From Acidobacteriota bacterium (lineage in GTDB: Bacteria > Acidobacteriota > Blastocatellia > RBC074), in the NCBI GenBank assembly GCA_018268995.1, contig JAFDVL010000050.1:47174-111173 (forward strand): DNA of 64,000 nucleotides. Direction: 5' to 3'. The translations under genes were made by a program, and so were the position numbers. Positions 55,441 to 64,000 of this stretch are shown piece after piece. The notes under the pieces were generated by a model, which saw only the letters and a list, made by a program, of their open reading frames with translations, had not been told where the DNA came from and ran no database searches. Numbering within the stretch: the first letter of the stretch is position 1; each line of letters starts with the position of its first letter.

Positions 55441-55501
55441 AGCCTGACCGTAAGGAAGGGCGTGAAGCTGAGATATGTACGCCTTCCCTTGCAGTCAGGC
55501 T
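55441..55501. repeat. AAGCCTGACTG-family palindrome, copy 2
   Basis: Arms 55441-55463 and 55479-55501 pair over 23 bases with about four mismatches around a 15-base loop. The unit (AGCCTGACCG, AAGGAAGGGCG) is homologous to the palindrome at 7589-7680. It lies just after the stop of the 55512 gene and may terminate it. Confidence 0.75.
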
Positions 55502-55511
55502 TCTGCGATGT

Positions 55512-55940
55512 TCAGTTCTTTTTCGCCCAACGGGCAAATAAGGCGCGACGGCTGGCCATAATTTGTCGGGCATTTGGTTTCTTCAGGGCTAAGGCTTCCA
55601 GATGCGCCAGATAATCTGCCTCGCCAAAAGTTTCGCGCACCTCGGCAATGAAAGGTTCCAGTTTGGCAAAAAGCCCGATGTATTCCGTATTCGCATCGAG
55701 AAACAGTCGTTCGTCAATGCCGCCGTTGTTCACCAGCGATGCCGCCATATCCCAATAGGAAGTGACCATCCGAAAGTATGCACTTTCGGATTGACCACTC
55801 AGCATCAGCTTGACGATGTCTGCTGCGCTTTCGGGCTGAAATTCAGTGAAGTACCAGGCGCGCGCCGCCCGCATTTTCTCGTCGCGGCGTAGTTCATACA
55901 ATTTCAGAATCGCAATCACGTCTTGTTGTTTTGCGTCCAT
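55512..55940 (-). CDS. Hypothetical soluble helical protein
   Basis: I do not recognise this 142-residue protein. It appears all-helical and soluble. Notable segments are ILKLYELRRDEKMRAARAWY, DIVKLMLSGQSESAYFRMVT, SYWDMAASLVNNGGIDERLF and the basic end ASRRALFARWAKKN. The W-Y-F-rich pattern recalls small DUF families related to DUF4760, but I cannot confirm this. The ATG at 55940 has AAGGA upstream. It follows the TPR gene by 15 bases and is likely co-transcribed with it. Its 3' end abuts a long palindrome. Confidence 0.7.
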   Translation of the reverse strand: MDAKQQDVIAILKLYELRRDEKMRAARAWYFTEFQPESAADIVKLMLSGQSESAYFRMVTSYWDMAASLVNNGGIDERLFLDANTEYIGLFAKLEPFIAEVRETFGEADYLAHLEALALKKPNARQIMASRRALFARWAKKN

Positions 55941-55955
55941 CCGCTAATTCCTTTC

Positions 55956-56696
55956 TTATTGTGCTTGATTCGTTGTTTTCAGACTTGCCAGCAAATTGGC
56001 CGAAGATGAATGAACCAACGTCTGGCAGAGTTTCAGATTATCGCTTGCTTCCGTCAATTGCCCGTTCGATTGCTGAAGCGCCACCTTGAATTCGCGCACA
56101 GCGTCATCGTAGCGACCCCGCATCGCCAACAGCACCCCCAGATTGTTATGCCCACCAGAAAAATTGCGTGGAGAGTTGTTCATCGCCTTGCGCAAATATT
56201 TTTCAGCCAGCTCATAATTCCCTTCATTGCTAATTAGTAATGCAAGCTGAAATAAGGCTTCGGCATCGTGCTCCTGAGAAAGCCTCACCACATCAGCAAA
56301 CGCCCGCTTGGCCTCTGCGAATTCGCCCAGTTCCCTCAGCGCCACGCCCAAGGCAAACGAGGCTTTTTGATATTTTCCATCTGTGGTTTTAAGGGCTGCT
56401 CGATACTCGGCGACAGCTTCTCGCGTGCGACCCAATTGGTAATGGCAAACGCCAATGTTGTAATGGGCACGGGCCAAATGCTCACCCGGCCAGCTTAACG
56501 CCAGACGATATTGCGTGATTGCCAGTTCAAATTGTCCCCGCGAAAAGAGTTCGGTTCCTCGCTCCATTGCATCCCGGCTATCATCCTGCTGTGTCTTTGG
56601 CTGATATGGCTCCGGCTGATGTGTTTCCGGGCGAGTCGCGCCAACAGCAGTCAGACTGAACAGCGCGGCAAAAATAAGGATTTGAAATCTCAACAT
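55956..56696 (-). CDS. Exported TPR protein
   Basis: This 246-residue protein has a signal peptide (MLRFQILIFAALFSLTAVGA) and at least five tetratricopeptide repeats: RGTELFSRGQFELAITQYRL, ARAHYNIGVCHYQLGRTREA, SFALGVALRELGEFAEAKRA, ALFQLALLISNEGNYELAEK and HNNLGVLLAMRGRYDDAVRE. It is therefore a periplasmic or envelope protein-interaction scaffold. The ATG at 56696 follows a perfect AGGAGG; a 31-residue extension to 56789 is rejected. It is divergent from the cytochrome-c gene and 15 bases before the 55512 gene. Its binding partner is unknown. Confidence 0.88.
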   Translation of the reverse strand: MLRFQILIFAALFSLTAVGATRPETHQPEPYQPKTQQDDSRDAMERGTELFSRGQFELAITQYRLALSWPGEHLARAHYNIGVCHYQLGRTREAVAEYRAALKTTDGKYQKASFALGVALRELGEFAEAKRAFADVVRLSQEHDAEALFQLALLISNEGNYELAEKYLRKAMNNSPRNFSGGHNNLGVLLAMRGRYDDAVREFKVALQQSNGQLTEASDNLKLCQTLVHSSSANLLASLKTTNQAQ

Positions 56697-56947
56697 TGTG
56701 CCTCCTCGAAAAAGGCGCAGAGCGTGCAAGTTCGAGCCGGAGTTTTCTGGCATCAGCAAAAAGCCAACCGAAGCTTGTACGCCATGCACTTGTTTGATGG
56801 GGCCAATTGTAGGCAGAATAGATTGCCCCGTCTTTCGACGGCTTGCTGATTTTTACGCCAGCTTGCGGTTGTTTCGATTTTCAAATTGATACCGGTAACG
56901 GTTGCTCTTTCAGGGCATCGCGGCGTATAACTTTTCCGGGCACAATC

Positions 56948-59464
56948 ATGAAAAACAGAACCCTGAAATCAAGCTTGATTCTGCTTGCGGCAATCGTGCT
57001 GCTGCTGACAATCAATCGGGTACGAAACGTTGTTTTTGCGGCTCAGGCTGTTCAAGTGACCTTTGACCGAGACATCCGCCCAATCTTTGCCCAGCACTGC
57101 TTCAAGTGTCACGGTGAACAAAAGCAAAGCGGTGGATTGCGACTAGATACGAAGGCATTCGCGATACGTGGCGGAGTCATCGTCGCGGGCAAGGCGCTGG
57201 AAAGCCGCCTGTATCAACGCATTATCGCGCCCGATGGCGAGCAAATGCCGCCCGCCGGAGAGCGATTAACTGCCGAGCAAATCGCCTTGATAAAATCGTG
57301 GATTGAAGCGGGCGCGAATTGGCCCGATGCGGAGAGTAAAAGCGCCAGCGAAACGACTGCTACCCCGCCAAAACATTGGGCCTGGCAGCCAATCAAGAAA
57401 TCTGCCGTCCCCGAAACTCAAAACCCAAAGCTCAAAACCCGAAACTCTATTGACGCATTCATCAGCACCCGGCTCGCCCAATCCGGCCTGACGATGTCGC
57501 CAGAAGCAGATCGCCGCACGCTAATTCGGCGGTTGTATTTTGATGTGATCGGATTGCCGCCAACACCCGAACGCGTGCAGCAATTTGTGAATGATCGTGC
57601 GCCAAATGCGTACGAAAAATTGGTAGATGAATTGCTGGCCTCGCCCCGCTACGGCGAGCGATGGGCGCGGCATTGGCTTGATGTGGTGCATTACGGCGAC
57701 ACGCATGGTTATGACAAAGATAAGCCGCGTCCGAATGCGTGGCCCTATCGTGATTACGTGATTCGCGCGTTGAATGAAGACAAGCCCTATAAGCGCTTTG
57801 TCGAAGAGCAAATCGCAGGCGACGTGCTTTATTCCGGCACCCGCGATGGCATTCAGGCGTTGGGCTTTATCGCCGCCGGGCCGTGGGATTTCATCGGCCA
57901 TGCGGAACTGCCCGAAAGCAAGATTGACGGCAAGATCGCGCGCCATCTTGACCGCGATGATATGGTCGCCAACACCATCGGCACGTTCACCAGCGTCACG
58001 GTTCATTGCGCCCAATGCCACAATCACAAATTCGACCCTATCCCACAGGAAGATTATTACTCGCTGCAATCGGTCTTTGCGGCATTGGATCGAGCTGACA
58101 AAAAATACTTTGCGAACGATCCGGCGATGACCGCCCGATTCAATCAACTGGATGGCCGCCAACGTGATTTGGCAGAGCGTAAACGCGTGATCGAACGCGA
58201 TGCCGCCAAAGCTGCGGGCGAAGCGGTGACCAAGCTTGATGCACAAATTGCGGAAGCAGCCAAAAAAACAGGCAACGAAACGGAAGTCAATGCCCTAAAA
58301 GCCAAACGCGCTGAAATGATTGACGCCGCAATGAAGCCCGAAATACGCGCTGAACGCGATGCCTATAACGCCGAACTGGCACAACTGAGCAAAGAGTTGT
58401 CCACGTTCCCCAAACCTGAAGTAGTTTACGCAGGCACGGTGCTTTACGGCACAGGCACATTCACAGGTACAGGTGCCAGTGGGGGAAAACCGCGTCCAAT
58501 TTATTTACTGGCACGCGGACAGGTCACGACACCCGGACGCGAAGTCAGCCCCGGTGCCCTTTCGATGCTTTCGTTTCAGTCCGCCCGTTTTGCGCTTCCG
58601 AAAGATGCAGGCGAAGGCGAACGCCGTGCAGCACTTGCGCATTGGATTACGGATCAAAACAATCCGCTGACCTGGCGCAGCATCGTAAATCGTGTGTGGC
58701 AATATCACTTCGGCGCAGGTCTGGTCACAACACCCAATGATTTTGGAAACAACGGGGCCAAGCCTTCGCACCCTGAATTGCTTGACTGGCTGGCGGCAGA
58801 ATTTCGGGACAGCGGCGGCTCACTGAAAAAATTGCACAAGCTGATCGTGATGAGTGCAACTTATCGGCAAACGTCAGCGGGCAATTCGCAAGCGGAAAAA
58901 TCAGATACCAGCAACACGCTGCTCTGGCGACAAAATCGCCGCAAGCTTGAAGCTGAAGCGGTGCGCGATGCCGTGTTGGCTGTAACAGGCAAACTTGATC
59001 TGACAATGGGCGGCCCTGGCTGGCAGGATTTTGTGGTTGAGCATCCCGAACATTCACCGCACTACGAATACGGGCTGGCTGATCCCGAAGACAAACAAAC
59101 GTGGCGACGTTCGATTTATCGGTTCATCGTGCGTTCGCAAACACAGCCGTGGATGACCGCCCTGGATTGTGCTGATCCTTCGATGCGCGTAGATAAACGC
59201 AACGAAAGCCTTTCGCCACTGCAAGCGCTCGCGCTGCTCAATAATGGCTTTATGATTTCGCAGGCACGCCATTTCGCAGAACGGTTGCAGCAAGAAAGAC
59301 CGAATGATCTTGCGGGGCAAATCGAACGCGCCTACTGGCTGGCCTTTGGGCGCGCGCCACTCGCATCAGAGCGCACAAAATTTATGGCCTTTGCACAAAG
59401 CTACGGTCTGCCAAACCTGTGTCGAGTGATTTTGAACCTAAACGAATTCACCTTTGCGGATTGA
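56948..59464 (+). CDS. Cytochrome-c (PSC-type) protein with DUF1549 and DUF1553 domains
   Basis: This 838-residue exported protein has a signal (ILLAAIVLLLTINRV) and a planctomycete-type cytochrome c domain with haem site CFKCH at 51-55. DUF1549 follows (IDAFISTRLAQSGLTMSPEA, RRLYFDVIGLPPTP) and then DUF1553 (ITDQNNPLTWRSIVNRVWQY, DFGNNGAKPSHPELLDWLA). A coiled segment separates them. These proteins are found beside DUF1501 proteins and sulfatases; their biochemical role is not established, but envelope electron transfer or glycan breakdown has been suggested. The linker at about 155-167 is encoded by a reiterated repeat. The DUF1501 gene starts 4 bases downstream. Confidence 0.9.
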   Translation: MKNRTLKSSLILLAAIVLLLTINRVRNVVFAAQAVQVTFDRDIRPIFAQHCFKCHGEQKQSGGLRLDTKAFAIRGGVIVAGKALESRLYQRIIAPDGEQMPPAGERLTAEQIALIKSWIEAGANWPDAESKSASETTATPPKHWAWQPIKKSAVPETQNPKLKTRNSIDAFISTRLAQSGLTMSPEADRRTLIRRLYFDVIGLPPTPERVQQFVNDRAPNAYEKLVDELLASPRYGERWARHWLDVVHYGDTHGYDKDKPRPNAWPYRDYVIRALNEDKPYKRFVEEQIAGDVLYSGTRDGIQALGFIAAGPWDFIGHAELPESKIDGKIARHLDRDDMVANTIGTFTSVTVHCAQCHNHKFDPIPQEDYYSLQSVFAALDRADKKYFANDPAMTARFNQLDGRQRDLAERKRVIERDAAKAAGEAVTKLDAQIAEAAKKTGNETEVNALKAKRAEMIDAAMKPEIRAERDAYNAELAQLSKELSTFPKPEVVYAGTVLYGTGTFTGTGASGGKPRPIYLLARGQVTTPGREVSPGALSMLSFQSARFALPKDAGEGERRAALAHWITDQNNPLTWRSIVNRVWQYHFGAGLVTTPNDFGNNGAKPSHPELLDWLAAEFRDSGGSLKKLHKLIVMSATYRQTSAGNSQAEKSDTSNTLLWRQNRRKLEAEAVRDAVLAVTGKLDLTMGGPGWQDFVVEHPEHSPHYEYGLADPEDKQTWRRSIYRFIVRSQTQPWMTALDCADPSMRVDKRNESLSPLQALALLNNGFMISQARHFAERLQQERPNDLAGQIERAYWLAFGRAPLASERTKFMAFAQSYGLPNLCRVILNLNEFTFAD
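57411..57447. repeat. Reiterated CTCAAAACCC words inside the cytochrome-c gene
   Basis: Three tandem degenerate copies of CCGAAACTCAAAA (13-14-base step) lie in frame and encode PETQNPKLKTRNS, the linker between the cytochrome and DUF1549 domains. The style matches the intergenic word repeats. Confidence 0.6.
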
Positions 59465-59468
59465 TCCT

Positions 59469-60950
59469 ATGAACGAAAACCGATCCTTCCAGCGCAACCA
59501 ACGGCGGAGTTTACCGACACGCCGCGAGTTTCTTTGGCAATCTGGCGGTGGCCTGGGTGCGCTGGCGCTGGCGTCAATGCTGGGGCGCGATGAGGCACTG
59601 GCACAAGGAAAGTTGCATCATCCGGCAAAAGCAAAACGCGTTGTCCATTTTTTCATGGCAGGTGCGGCCAGCCACATTGATCTATTCGACTACAAACCGG
59701 AACTGGCCAAGCGCCACGGACAGCCGAGCGATTTCGGCGAAAAAGTCGAAACCTTTCAGGATGGACTTGGGCCGTGGCTGAAGCCGCTGTGGGAGTTCAA
59801 GCCGTATGGCAAAAGTGGCAAGCTGCTCGGCGAACCCGTTTCCGCGCTCGGCTCGGTGGCAGATGACATTGCATTTGTACACAACATGGTCAGCAAATCC
59901 GGTGTTCACAGCACGGCAACGCTTTTACAGGCAACCGGATTTTTGCTGCCCGGCTTTCCCGGTGCAGGTTGTTGGGTCAGTTATGGGCTTGGTTCAATGA
60001 ACGACAATCTGCCGACCTTTGTCGTGATGCCTGATCATCGCGGCATGGCATCGAACGGCGTGAAGAACTGGGACGCTGCGTTTCTGCCCGCACAACACAG
60101 TGGAACGATGATTTATCCCGGTACAGATGCACCCGTTGCAGATTTGTTTCCACATAAATCCGGCACGTACATCACACGCGAAAGCGAGGCGGCAACACAG
60201 CAATTGATGGCCGAAATCAATCGCGCACACGCCGCATCACACGAAGGCGATCAACGATTGGAAGGGCGCATTCGCAGTTACGAACTTGCCGCTCGCATGC
60301 AACTTGCCGCCCCTGACGCGTTGAATCTGAAAGCCGAGCCAGCGCATGCGTTGAAGCTCTATGGATTGGATCGTGGCCCACGTGAATGGCCAAAAGAAAT
60401 TAATGACGAAGAAGAAACATTTTACTTCGCGCAAAAATGCCTGGCCGCCCGTCGCTTGCTGGAACGCGGTGTCCGATTCATCCAAATTTGGAGCGGCAAT
60501 GACAATGGCTTCCCGCGTCGCAATTGGGATTCACACGAAGACGTGCGCCGCGATCACGGGCCGCTGGCAACCGGAATGGCGCGCGGTTGCGCCGCGTTTA
60601 TTCAGGATTTGAAACAACGCGGCTTGCTGGAAGACACAATCATTTTATGGACGACGGAATTTGGCCGAATGCCGTCCAGTCAGGCAGGCACAGGTCGTGA
60701 CCATAATCCTTATTGCTTCACAAATTGGCTGTGCGGCGGCGGCATCAAGGGCGGCATCACGTATGGCGAAAGCGACGAATTCGGCTATAAACCACAGGAC
60801 AGAAGTAATCCAACGCAAGTCTATGACATCCACGCGACAATGTTGCATTTGCTGGGCATAGATCACGAACGCCTAAGCTTTTATCACAACGGCATTCAGC
60901 GTCGGCTGACCGACGTACATGGCAAAGTAATCAAACCGCTGCTGGCATAA
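59469..60950 (+). CDS. DUF1501 protein with Tat signal
   Basis: This 493-residue protein belongs to the DUF1501 family, a sulfatase/alkaline-phosphatase-like fold whose activity is not established. The N-terminus carries a twin-arginine signal (TRREFLWQSGGGLGALALA), so it is exported folded. Family segments include VVHFFMAGAASHIDLFDYKP, FSTAT-like HSTATLLQATG, WDSHEDVRRDHG, DTIILWTTEFGRMP and GRDHNPYCFTNWLCGGGIKG. The ATG at 59469 lies 4 bases after the stop of the DUF1549/1553 gene, so the two are coupled, as is usual for this pair. A sulfatase gene follows. Confidence 0.92.
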   Translation: MNENRSFQRNQRRSLPTRREFLWQSGGGLGALALASMLGRDEALAQGKLHHPAKAKRVVHFFMAGAASHIDLFDYKPELAKRHGQPSDFGEKVETFQDGLGPWLKPLWEFKPYGKSGKLLGEPVSALGSVADDIAFVHNMVSKSGVHSTATLLQATGFLLPGFPGAGCWVSYGLGSMNDNLPTFVVMPDHRGMASNGVKNWDAAFLPAQHSGTMIYPGTDAPVADLFPHKSGTYITRESEAATQQLMAEINRAHAASHEGDQRLEGRIRSYELAARMQLAAPDALNLKAEPAHALKLYGLDRGPREWPKEINDEEETFYFAQKCLAARRLLERGVRFIQIWSGNDNGFPRRNWDSHEDVRRDHGPLATGMARGCAAFIQDLKQRGLLEDTIILWTTEFGRMPSSQAGTGRDHNPYCFTNWLCGGGIKGGITYGESDEFGYKPQDRSNPTQVYDIHATMLHLLGIDHERLSFYHNGIQRRLTDVHGKVIKPLLA

Positions 60951-60978
60951 GCAGTATCTCCAAATCCAATAATCAAAC

Positions 60979-62646
60979 ATGGAAAGTAAAAATATCACCG
61001 GATGGGTAATCGGCGTTCTCGCATTTTTTATCGTCTGCCTGCCGCAATTTGCCCTTCGCGCCCAACCCCAAACACGTCCAAACATTCTCTGGCTTTCGAC
61101 TGAAGACATCAGCCCGGATTTACGCTGCTATGGCGATGAATATGCGATCACGCCGAACATTGATCGGCTTGCAGCGCAAGGCGTGCGTTATCGGAACGCG
61201 TTTTCGACAGCTCCGGTCTGCGCGCCGTCGCGTTCGGCAATTATCACAGGAATGTATCCAACGACGATTGGCTCCCTGCACATGCGCTCCAAGGCTGTGC
61301 CACCCGCTGGCATCAAAGCCTTCACTGAATCTTTGCGCGCTGCCGGATATTACTGCACGAACAACTCCAAGACCGATTACAACTTTGAAGCGCCGCCGTC
61401 GAATCGTCCGCCAGAAACCGTGTGGGATGAAACCAGCACCAAAGCGCATTGGCGTAATCGGCCTGACAAAACACAACCGTTCTTCGCCGTTTTCAATTTC
61501 ACGGTCACCCACGAAAGTCAGGTGCGCGTGACAGATAATATCTATCAGAAAAATACCGCGCGCCTGAAGCCAGAGGAATTTCACGATCCGGCCAAAGCCA
61601 AACTGCCGCCGTACTATCCTGACACGCCGCTTGTGCGCAAAGATTGGGCACGGTATTACGACAACATCACGGCGATGGATTACATGGTGGCAGACGTTCT
61701 CAAGCAGTTGGAAGAAGATGGCTTGGCCGACAATACGATTGTCTTTTTCTGGGGCGACCACGGACGCGGGCTGCCACGCGGCAAGCGGTGGCTTTACGAT
61801 TCGGGCTTGCGTGTGCCGTTGATCGTCCGCTGGCCGGGAAACATCAAACCGGGGACGACAAACGATGATCTGGTGTCCTTGTTCGATCTTGGCCCAACTG
61901 CACTTTCACTGGCAGGCGTGCCGATCCCCGCGCACATGCAAGCACAAGCCATTCTTGGCCCACAGAAAAAAGCGCCACGCGACTTTGCCTTTGCGCATCG
62001 GGATCGGATGGATGAATCCTACGACATGATGCGTTCGGTGATGGGCAAACAATTTCATTACATTCGCAATTTTCATCCTGATCGCCCATACGCACAGTAC
62101 ATTGATTACATGGAAGAAATGCCGACGATGAAGGAATGGCGACGATTGTACAAAGATCACATGAACGCCCTTAATCCAAAGTACGGCAAGGCTTTGACTA
62201 ACGCACAATTGCTTTTCATGGCACCGCAAAAACCGCCTGAAGAGTTGTACGATGTGACTACCGATCCGCACGAAATTAACAATCTGGCCAACTTGCCGCA
62301 GCATCAGGCTACGCTCAAACAAATGCGCGCGGCTCTGGACAAATGGCAGAAGGACACAAAAGATTTGGGATTAATGCCAGAATTGGAATTGCGCGAACGG
62401 ATGCGTCCTGGCGGGGTCTGGCAAAAGATGGCGACGCCGACTATTCAGGCCAAAATGGTGGGCGAGATAGTCAAAATCACGCTGGCTTGTGCGACCGAAG
62501 GCGCTTCGATTGCGTACACCACAGAAACGGGAAAAGATGCGCACTGGAAACTTTACACAGGCGAAATCACCTTGCCACGCACGGCGCAGTTGCGTGCCAA
62601 AGCCTGTCGTTTTGGTTATTTGGACAGCGATGAAGCAAGACAATGA
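60979..62646 (+). CDS. Exported type I sulfatase
   Basis: This 555-residue arylsulfatase-family hydrolase has an N-terminal signal (GVLAFFIVCLPQFALRA). The formylglycine site is C81-A-P-S-R in VCAPSRSAIITGMYP, so it needs an activating enzyme encoded elsewhere. Metal-site segments are ILWLSTEDIS near 36-45 and FFWGDHGRG near 260. The last ~75 residues (KITLACATEGASIAYTTETG) look like a chitobiase/Fn3-like accessory domain. It follows the DUF1501 gene by 28 bases. Polysaccharide sulfate esters are plausible substrates; none can be assigned. Confidence 0.92.
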   Translation: MESKNITGWVIGVLAFFIVCLPQFALRAQPQTRPNILWLSTEDISPDLRCYGDEYAITPNIDRLAAQGVRYRNAFSTAPVCAPSRSAIITGMYPTTIGSLHMRSKAVPPAGIKAFTESLRAAGYYCTNNSKTDYNFEAPPSNRPPETVWDETSTKAHWRNRPDKTQPFFAVFNFTVTHESQVRVTDNIYQKNTARLKPEEFHDPAKAKLPPYYPDTPLVRKDWARYYDNITAMDYMVADVLKQLEEDGLADNTIVFFWGDHGRGLPRGKRWLYDSGLRVPLIVRWPGNIKPGTTNDDLVSLFDLGPTALSLAGVPIPAHMQAQAILGPQKKAPRDFAFAHRDRMDESYDMMRSVMGKQFHYIRNFHPDRPYAQYIDYMEEMPTMKEWRRLYKDHMNALNPKYGKALTNAQLLFMAPQKPPEELYDVTTDPHEINNLANLPQHQATLKQMRAALDKWQKDTKDLGLMPELELRERMRPGGVWQKMATPTIQAKMVGEIVKITLACATEGASIAYTTETGKDAHWKLYTGEITLPRTAQLRAKACRFGYLDSDEARQ

Positions 62647-62955
62647 ATTTACGCTGCACGTCAATTCCGTTGACAACCTGAAGCGGTGCCAGTATCGTTG
62701 GCAATCTATTTCTTCACTTTTTTTCAGGAACGAACCGTGATTCATAATCATCACAATCCACTGGCAACGGGAATCAAACACACGATGTACTGTTGTTGTT
62801 GTTGTCCACCCCATGCCCAGTGGAACCGGTCGCCTGTGCAATTCATCCTCTCAAGTTGAGAAGAAAGCATTTATAAACGACACCCAGCGCCTCGGTTCTA
62901 AAAACAAGAGCCGAGGCGCTTTTGTATTGGTCACGTTGGCCACATCTGGAGAATC
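62647..62955. other. Intergenic region before the nitrite/sulfite reductase
   Basis: This 309-base gap holds a short GTT run (near 62792-62805), a 13-base palindrome TCTCAAGTTGAGA (62849-62861) and the terminator at 62886. I see no cobalamin or other riboswitch signature and no credible gene. Confidence 0.5.
62886..62924 (+). terminator. Rho-independent terminator upstream of the reductase gene
   Basis: Arms AGCGCCTCGG (62886-62895) and CCGAGGCGCT (62911-62920) pair perfectly over 10 bases and are followed by TTTTG. It ends transcription from the sulfatase side, 32 bases before the reductase ATG. Confidence 0.85.
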
Positions 62956-64000
62956 ATGAAAGCAGAATCAAGCGAACTCAGAGAAATGTCAGCGCCTTCC
63001 CTGCCCGCCTACTTTGAAGAAGAAATGGCGCAGTACGAACAGCAGATCAAGAAATTCCGCGCCGGATTGATTGGCGATACCAAGATGCAGAAATTTCGCC
63101 TGCAATTTGGCACCTACGCACAACGTCAGGACGGCGTGCAAATGCAACGCATCAAAATTCCGGGCGGTTATCTGACGGCAGATCAGTTGACCAGACTCGC
63201 CGATGCGGCAGAGAAATACGCGAGTGCGTTCATTCACTTCACGACGCGCGAAGATGCGCAGTTATATTATCTGCAACTCGAAGACACGCCGAATCTGCTG
63301 CGCTCATTACAGGAAGTTGGCATCACCACACGCGAAGCCTGCGGCAATACGGTGCGCAACATCACAGCCTGCTATCGCGCAGGCGTTTCGCACACTGAAG
63401 TTTTCAATGTCTATCCCTACACACGAGCGCTATTTCGCTTTCTGCTGCGTAACAAGCACAACCAAAATATGGGCCGCAAAATGAAATTCGCGTTTGAGGG
63501 CTGCACTGAAGATCATTCGGCGCTTGCCTTCCACGACCTCGGATTTCAAGCCGTCACACGCGAAGAGAATGGCGAAATCAAACGCGGCTTTCGCGTTCAC
63601 GTTGGCGGTGGTCTTGGCAGCGCGCCGTACATCGCCAAAATCTACAGCGAATTTCTGCCCGTCGAAGAAATGTTCAATTTGACGATTGCCGTTATTCGCA
63701 TCTTTGACCGCTACGGCGAACGCAAGCAGCGAATGAAAGCCCGCATGAAGTTTCTGGTGCAATCAATGGGCTGGGAAAAATTCAAAGCTGCCGTGGATGC
63801 CGAGCGCGAAATCATTGGCGAATTGCCGCCGCTTTCCGATTATCTGGAAGAAGTTGCTGAGCCGGAATTAAAAGCTGCCGTGCCGCAATTGAATGTGCTT
63901 GATTCGATTACGAGCGATCCGAATTATCAGCAATGGGCAAAAGACAATGTGATTCCCCACCGAATTGAAGGCTTGTGCGGCGTCCACGTTCGCACCAAAC
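62956..64000 (+). CDS. Nitrite/sulfite reductase (sirohaem family), N-terminal part
   Basis: The gene runs off the right edge; 348 codons are visible from the ATG at 62956 (ribosome site GGAGAATC). The sequence is that of the sirohaem/4Fe-4S ferredoxin-type reductase family, which carries out six-electron reduction of nitrite or sulfite. Seen are the ferredoxin-like half-domain (MQRIKIPGGYLTADQLTRLA, YASAFIHFTTREDAQLYYLQ), the sirohaem-binding TREACGNTVRNITACYRAG, and a second domain (MKFAFEGCTEDHSALAFHDL, VHVGGGLGSAPYIA). The Cys ligands of the cluster normally lie further on, outside the window, so nitrite and sulfite reductase cannot be told apart. Confidence 0.9.
   Translation, partial: MKAESSELREMSAPSLPAYFEEEMAQYEQQIKKFRAGLIGDTKMQKFRLQFGTYAQRQDGVQMQRIKIPGGYLTADQLTRLADAAEKYASAFIHFTTREDAQLYYLQLEDTPNLLRSLQEVGITTREACGNTVRNITACYRAGVSHTEVFNVYPYTRALFRFLLRNKHNQNMGRKMKFAFEGCTEDHSALAFHDLGFQAVTREENGEIKRGFRVHVGGGLGSAPYIAKIYSEFLPVEEMFNLTIAVIRIFDRYGERKQRMKARMKFLVQSMGWEKFKAAVDAEREIIGELPPLSDYLEEVAEPELKAAVPQLNVLDSITSDPNYQQWAKDNVIPHRIEGLCGVHVRTK

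Overview
The window is an ordinary-looking bacterial chromosome segment with moderate GC content. Its gene content suggests the phylum Acidobacteriota, most likely a Blastocatellia-like lineage. This is inferred from family composition, not from a marker gene: a TIGR02999-type ECF sigma factor coupled to a Ser/Thr kinase with TolB-like and TPR parts, a winged-helix/TolB-propeller regulator, a cytochrome-c DUF1549/DUF1553 + DUF1501 + sulfatase cluster, a PEP-CTERM protein, and an RNase E with a huge insertion in its S1 domain. I found no rRNA, tRNA, CRISPR array, insertion sequence or prophage.

Layout. 1-10.2 kb: the 5' part of an HlyD-type adaptor gene behind a palindromic operator, an M19 dipeptidase, a tesA-like esterase divergent from a ybbA-like ABC ATPase, a Uma2 nuclease-fold protein, two xylose-isomerase-like TIM-barrel enzymes around a D-2-hydroxyacid dehydrogenase, a patatin-like hydrolase and a PBP4-type carboxypeptidase. 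10.4-19.3 kb: an orphan receiver protein, then a leftward protein quality-control block (hsp20, clpB, grpE, groEL, clpA/C-like). 19.4-28.7 kb: ECF sigma/kinase pair, secreted and propeller proteins, an S55 (SpoIVB-like) protease, mobA. 28.9-32.1 kb: a PEP-CTERM protein and a winged-helix/TolB regulator. 32.2-41.5 kb: rne, a 612-base structured gap, and the rod-shape cluster mreB-mreC-mreD-mrdA-rodA. 41.7-50.9 kb: a FecR/diguanylate-cyclase pair, an HDLKN-type kinase with a sigma-54 response regulator, a three-BON envelope protein and a secreted protein. 51.1-55.2 kb: the acetate uptake and activation module (yjcH-like, actP, acs). 55.5-64 kb: TPR and hypothetical proteins, the cytochrome/DUF1501/sulfatase cluster, and the 5' part of a nitrite/sulfite reductase.

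The most unusual signal lies in the gaps, not the genes. Many intergenic regions carry inverted repeats built from short reiterated words (TTCGTG, ATCTGTG, CTTCGTG, TGCCTTT, TTTCATT), each locus with its own word but the same two-armed design. Two tracts of the same style lie in frame inside genes: one fills the activation loop of the Ser/Thr kinase, the other the linker after the haem domain of the cytochrome-c protein. Two further dispersed palindrome families (AAGCCYGACTG-type and GACAGGC-type) also recur. Several apparent N-terminal extensions of genes are these repeats read as codons, so I chose internal starts for those genes.

All residue numbers and boundaries were counted by eye and may be off by a few positions.
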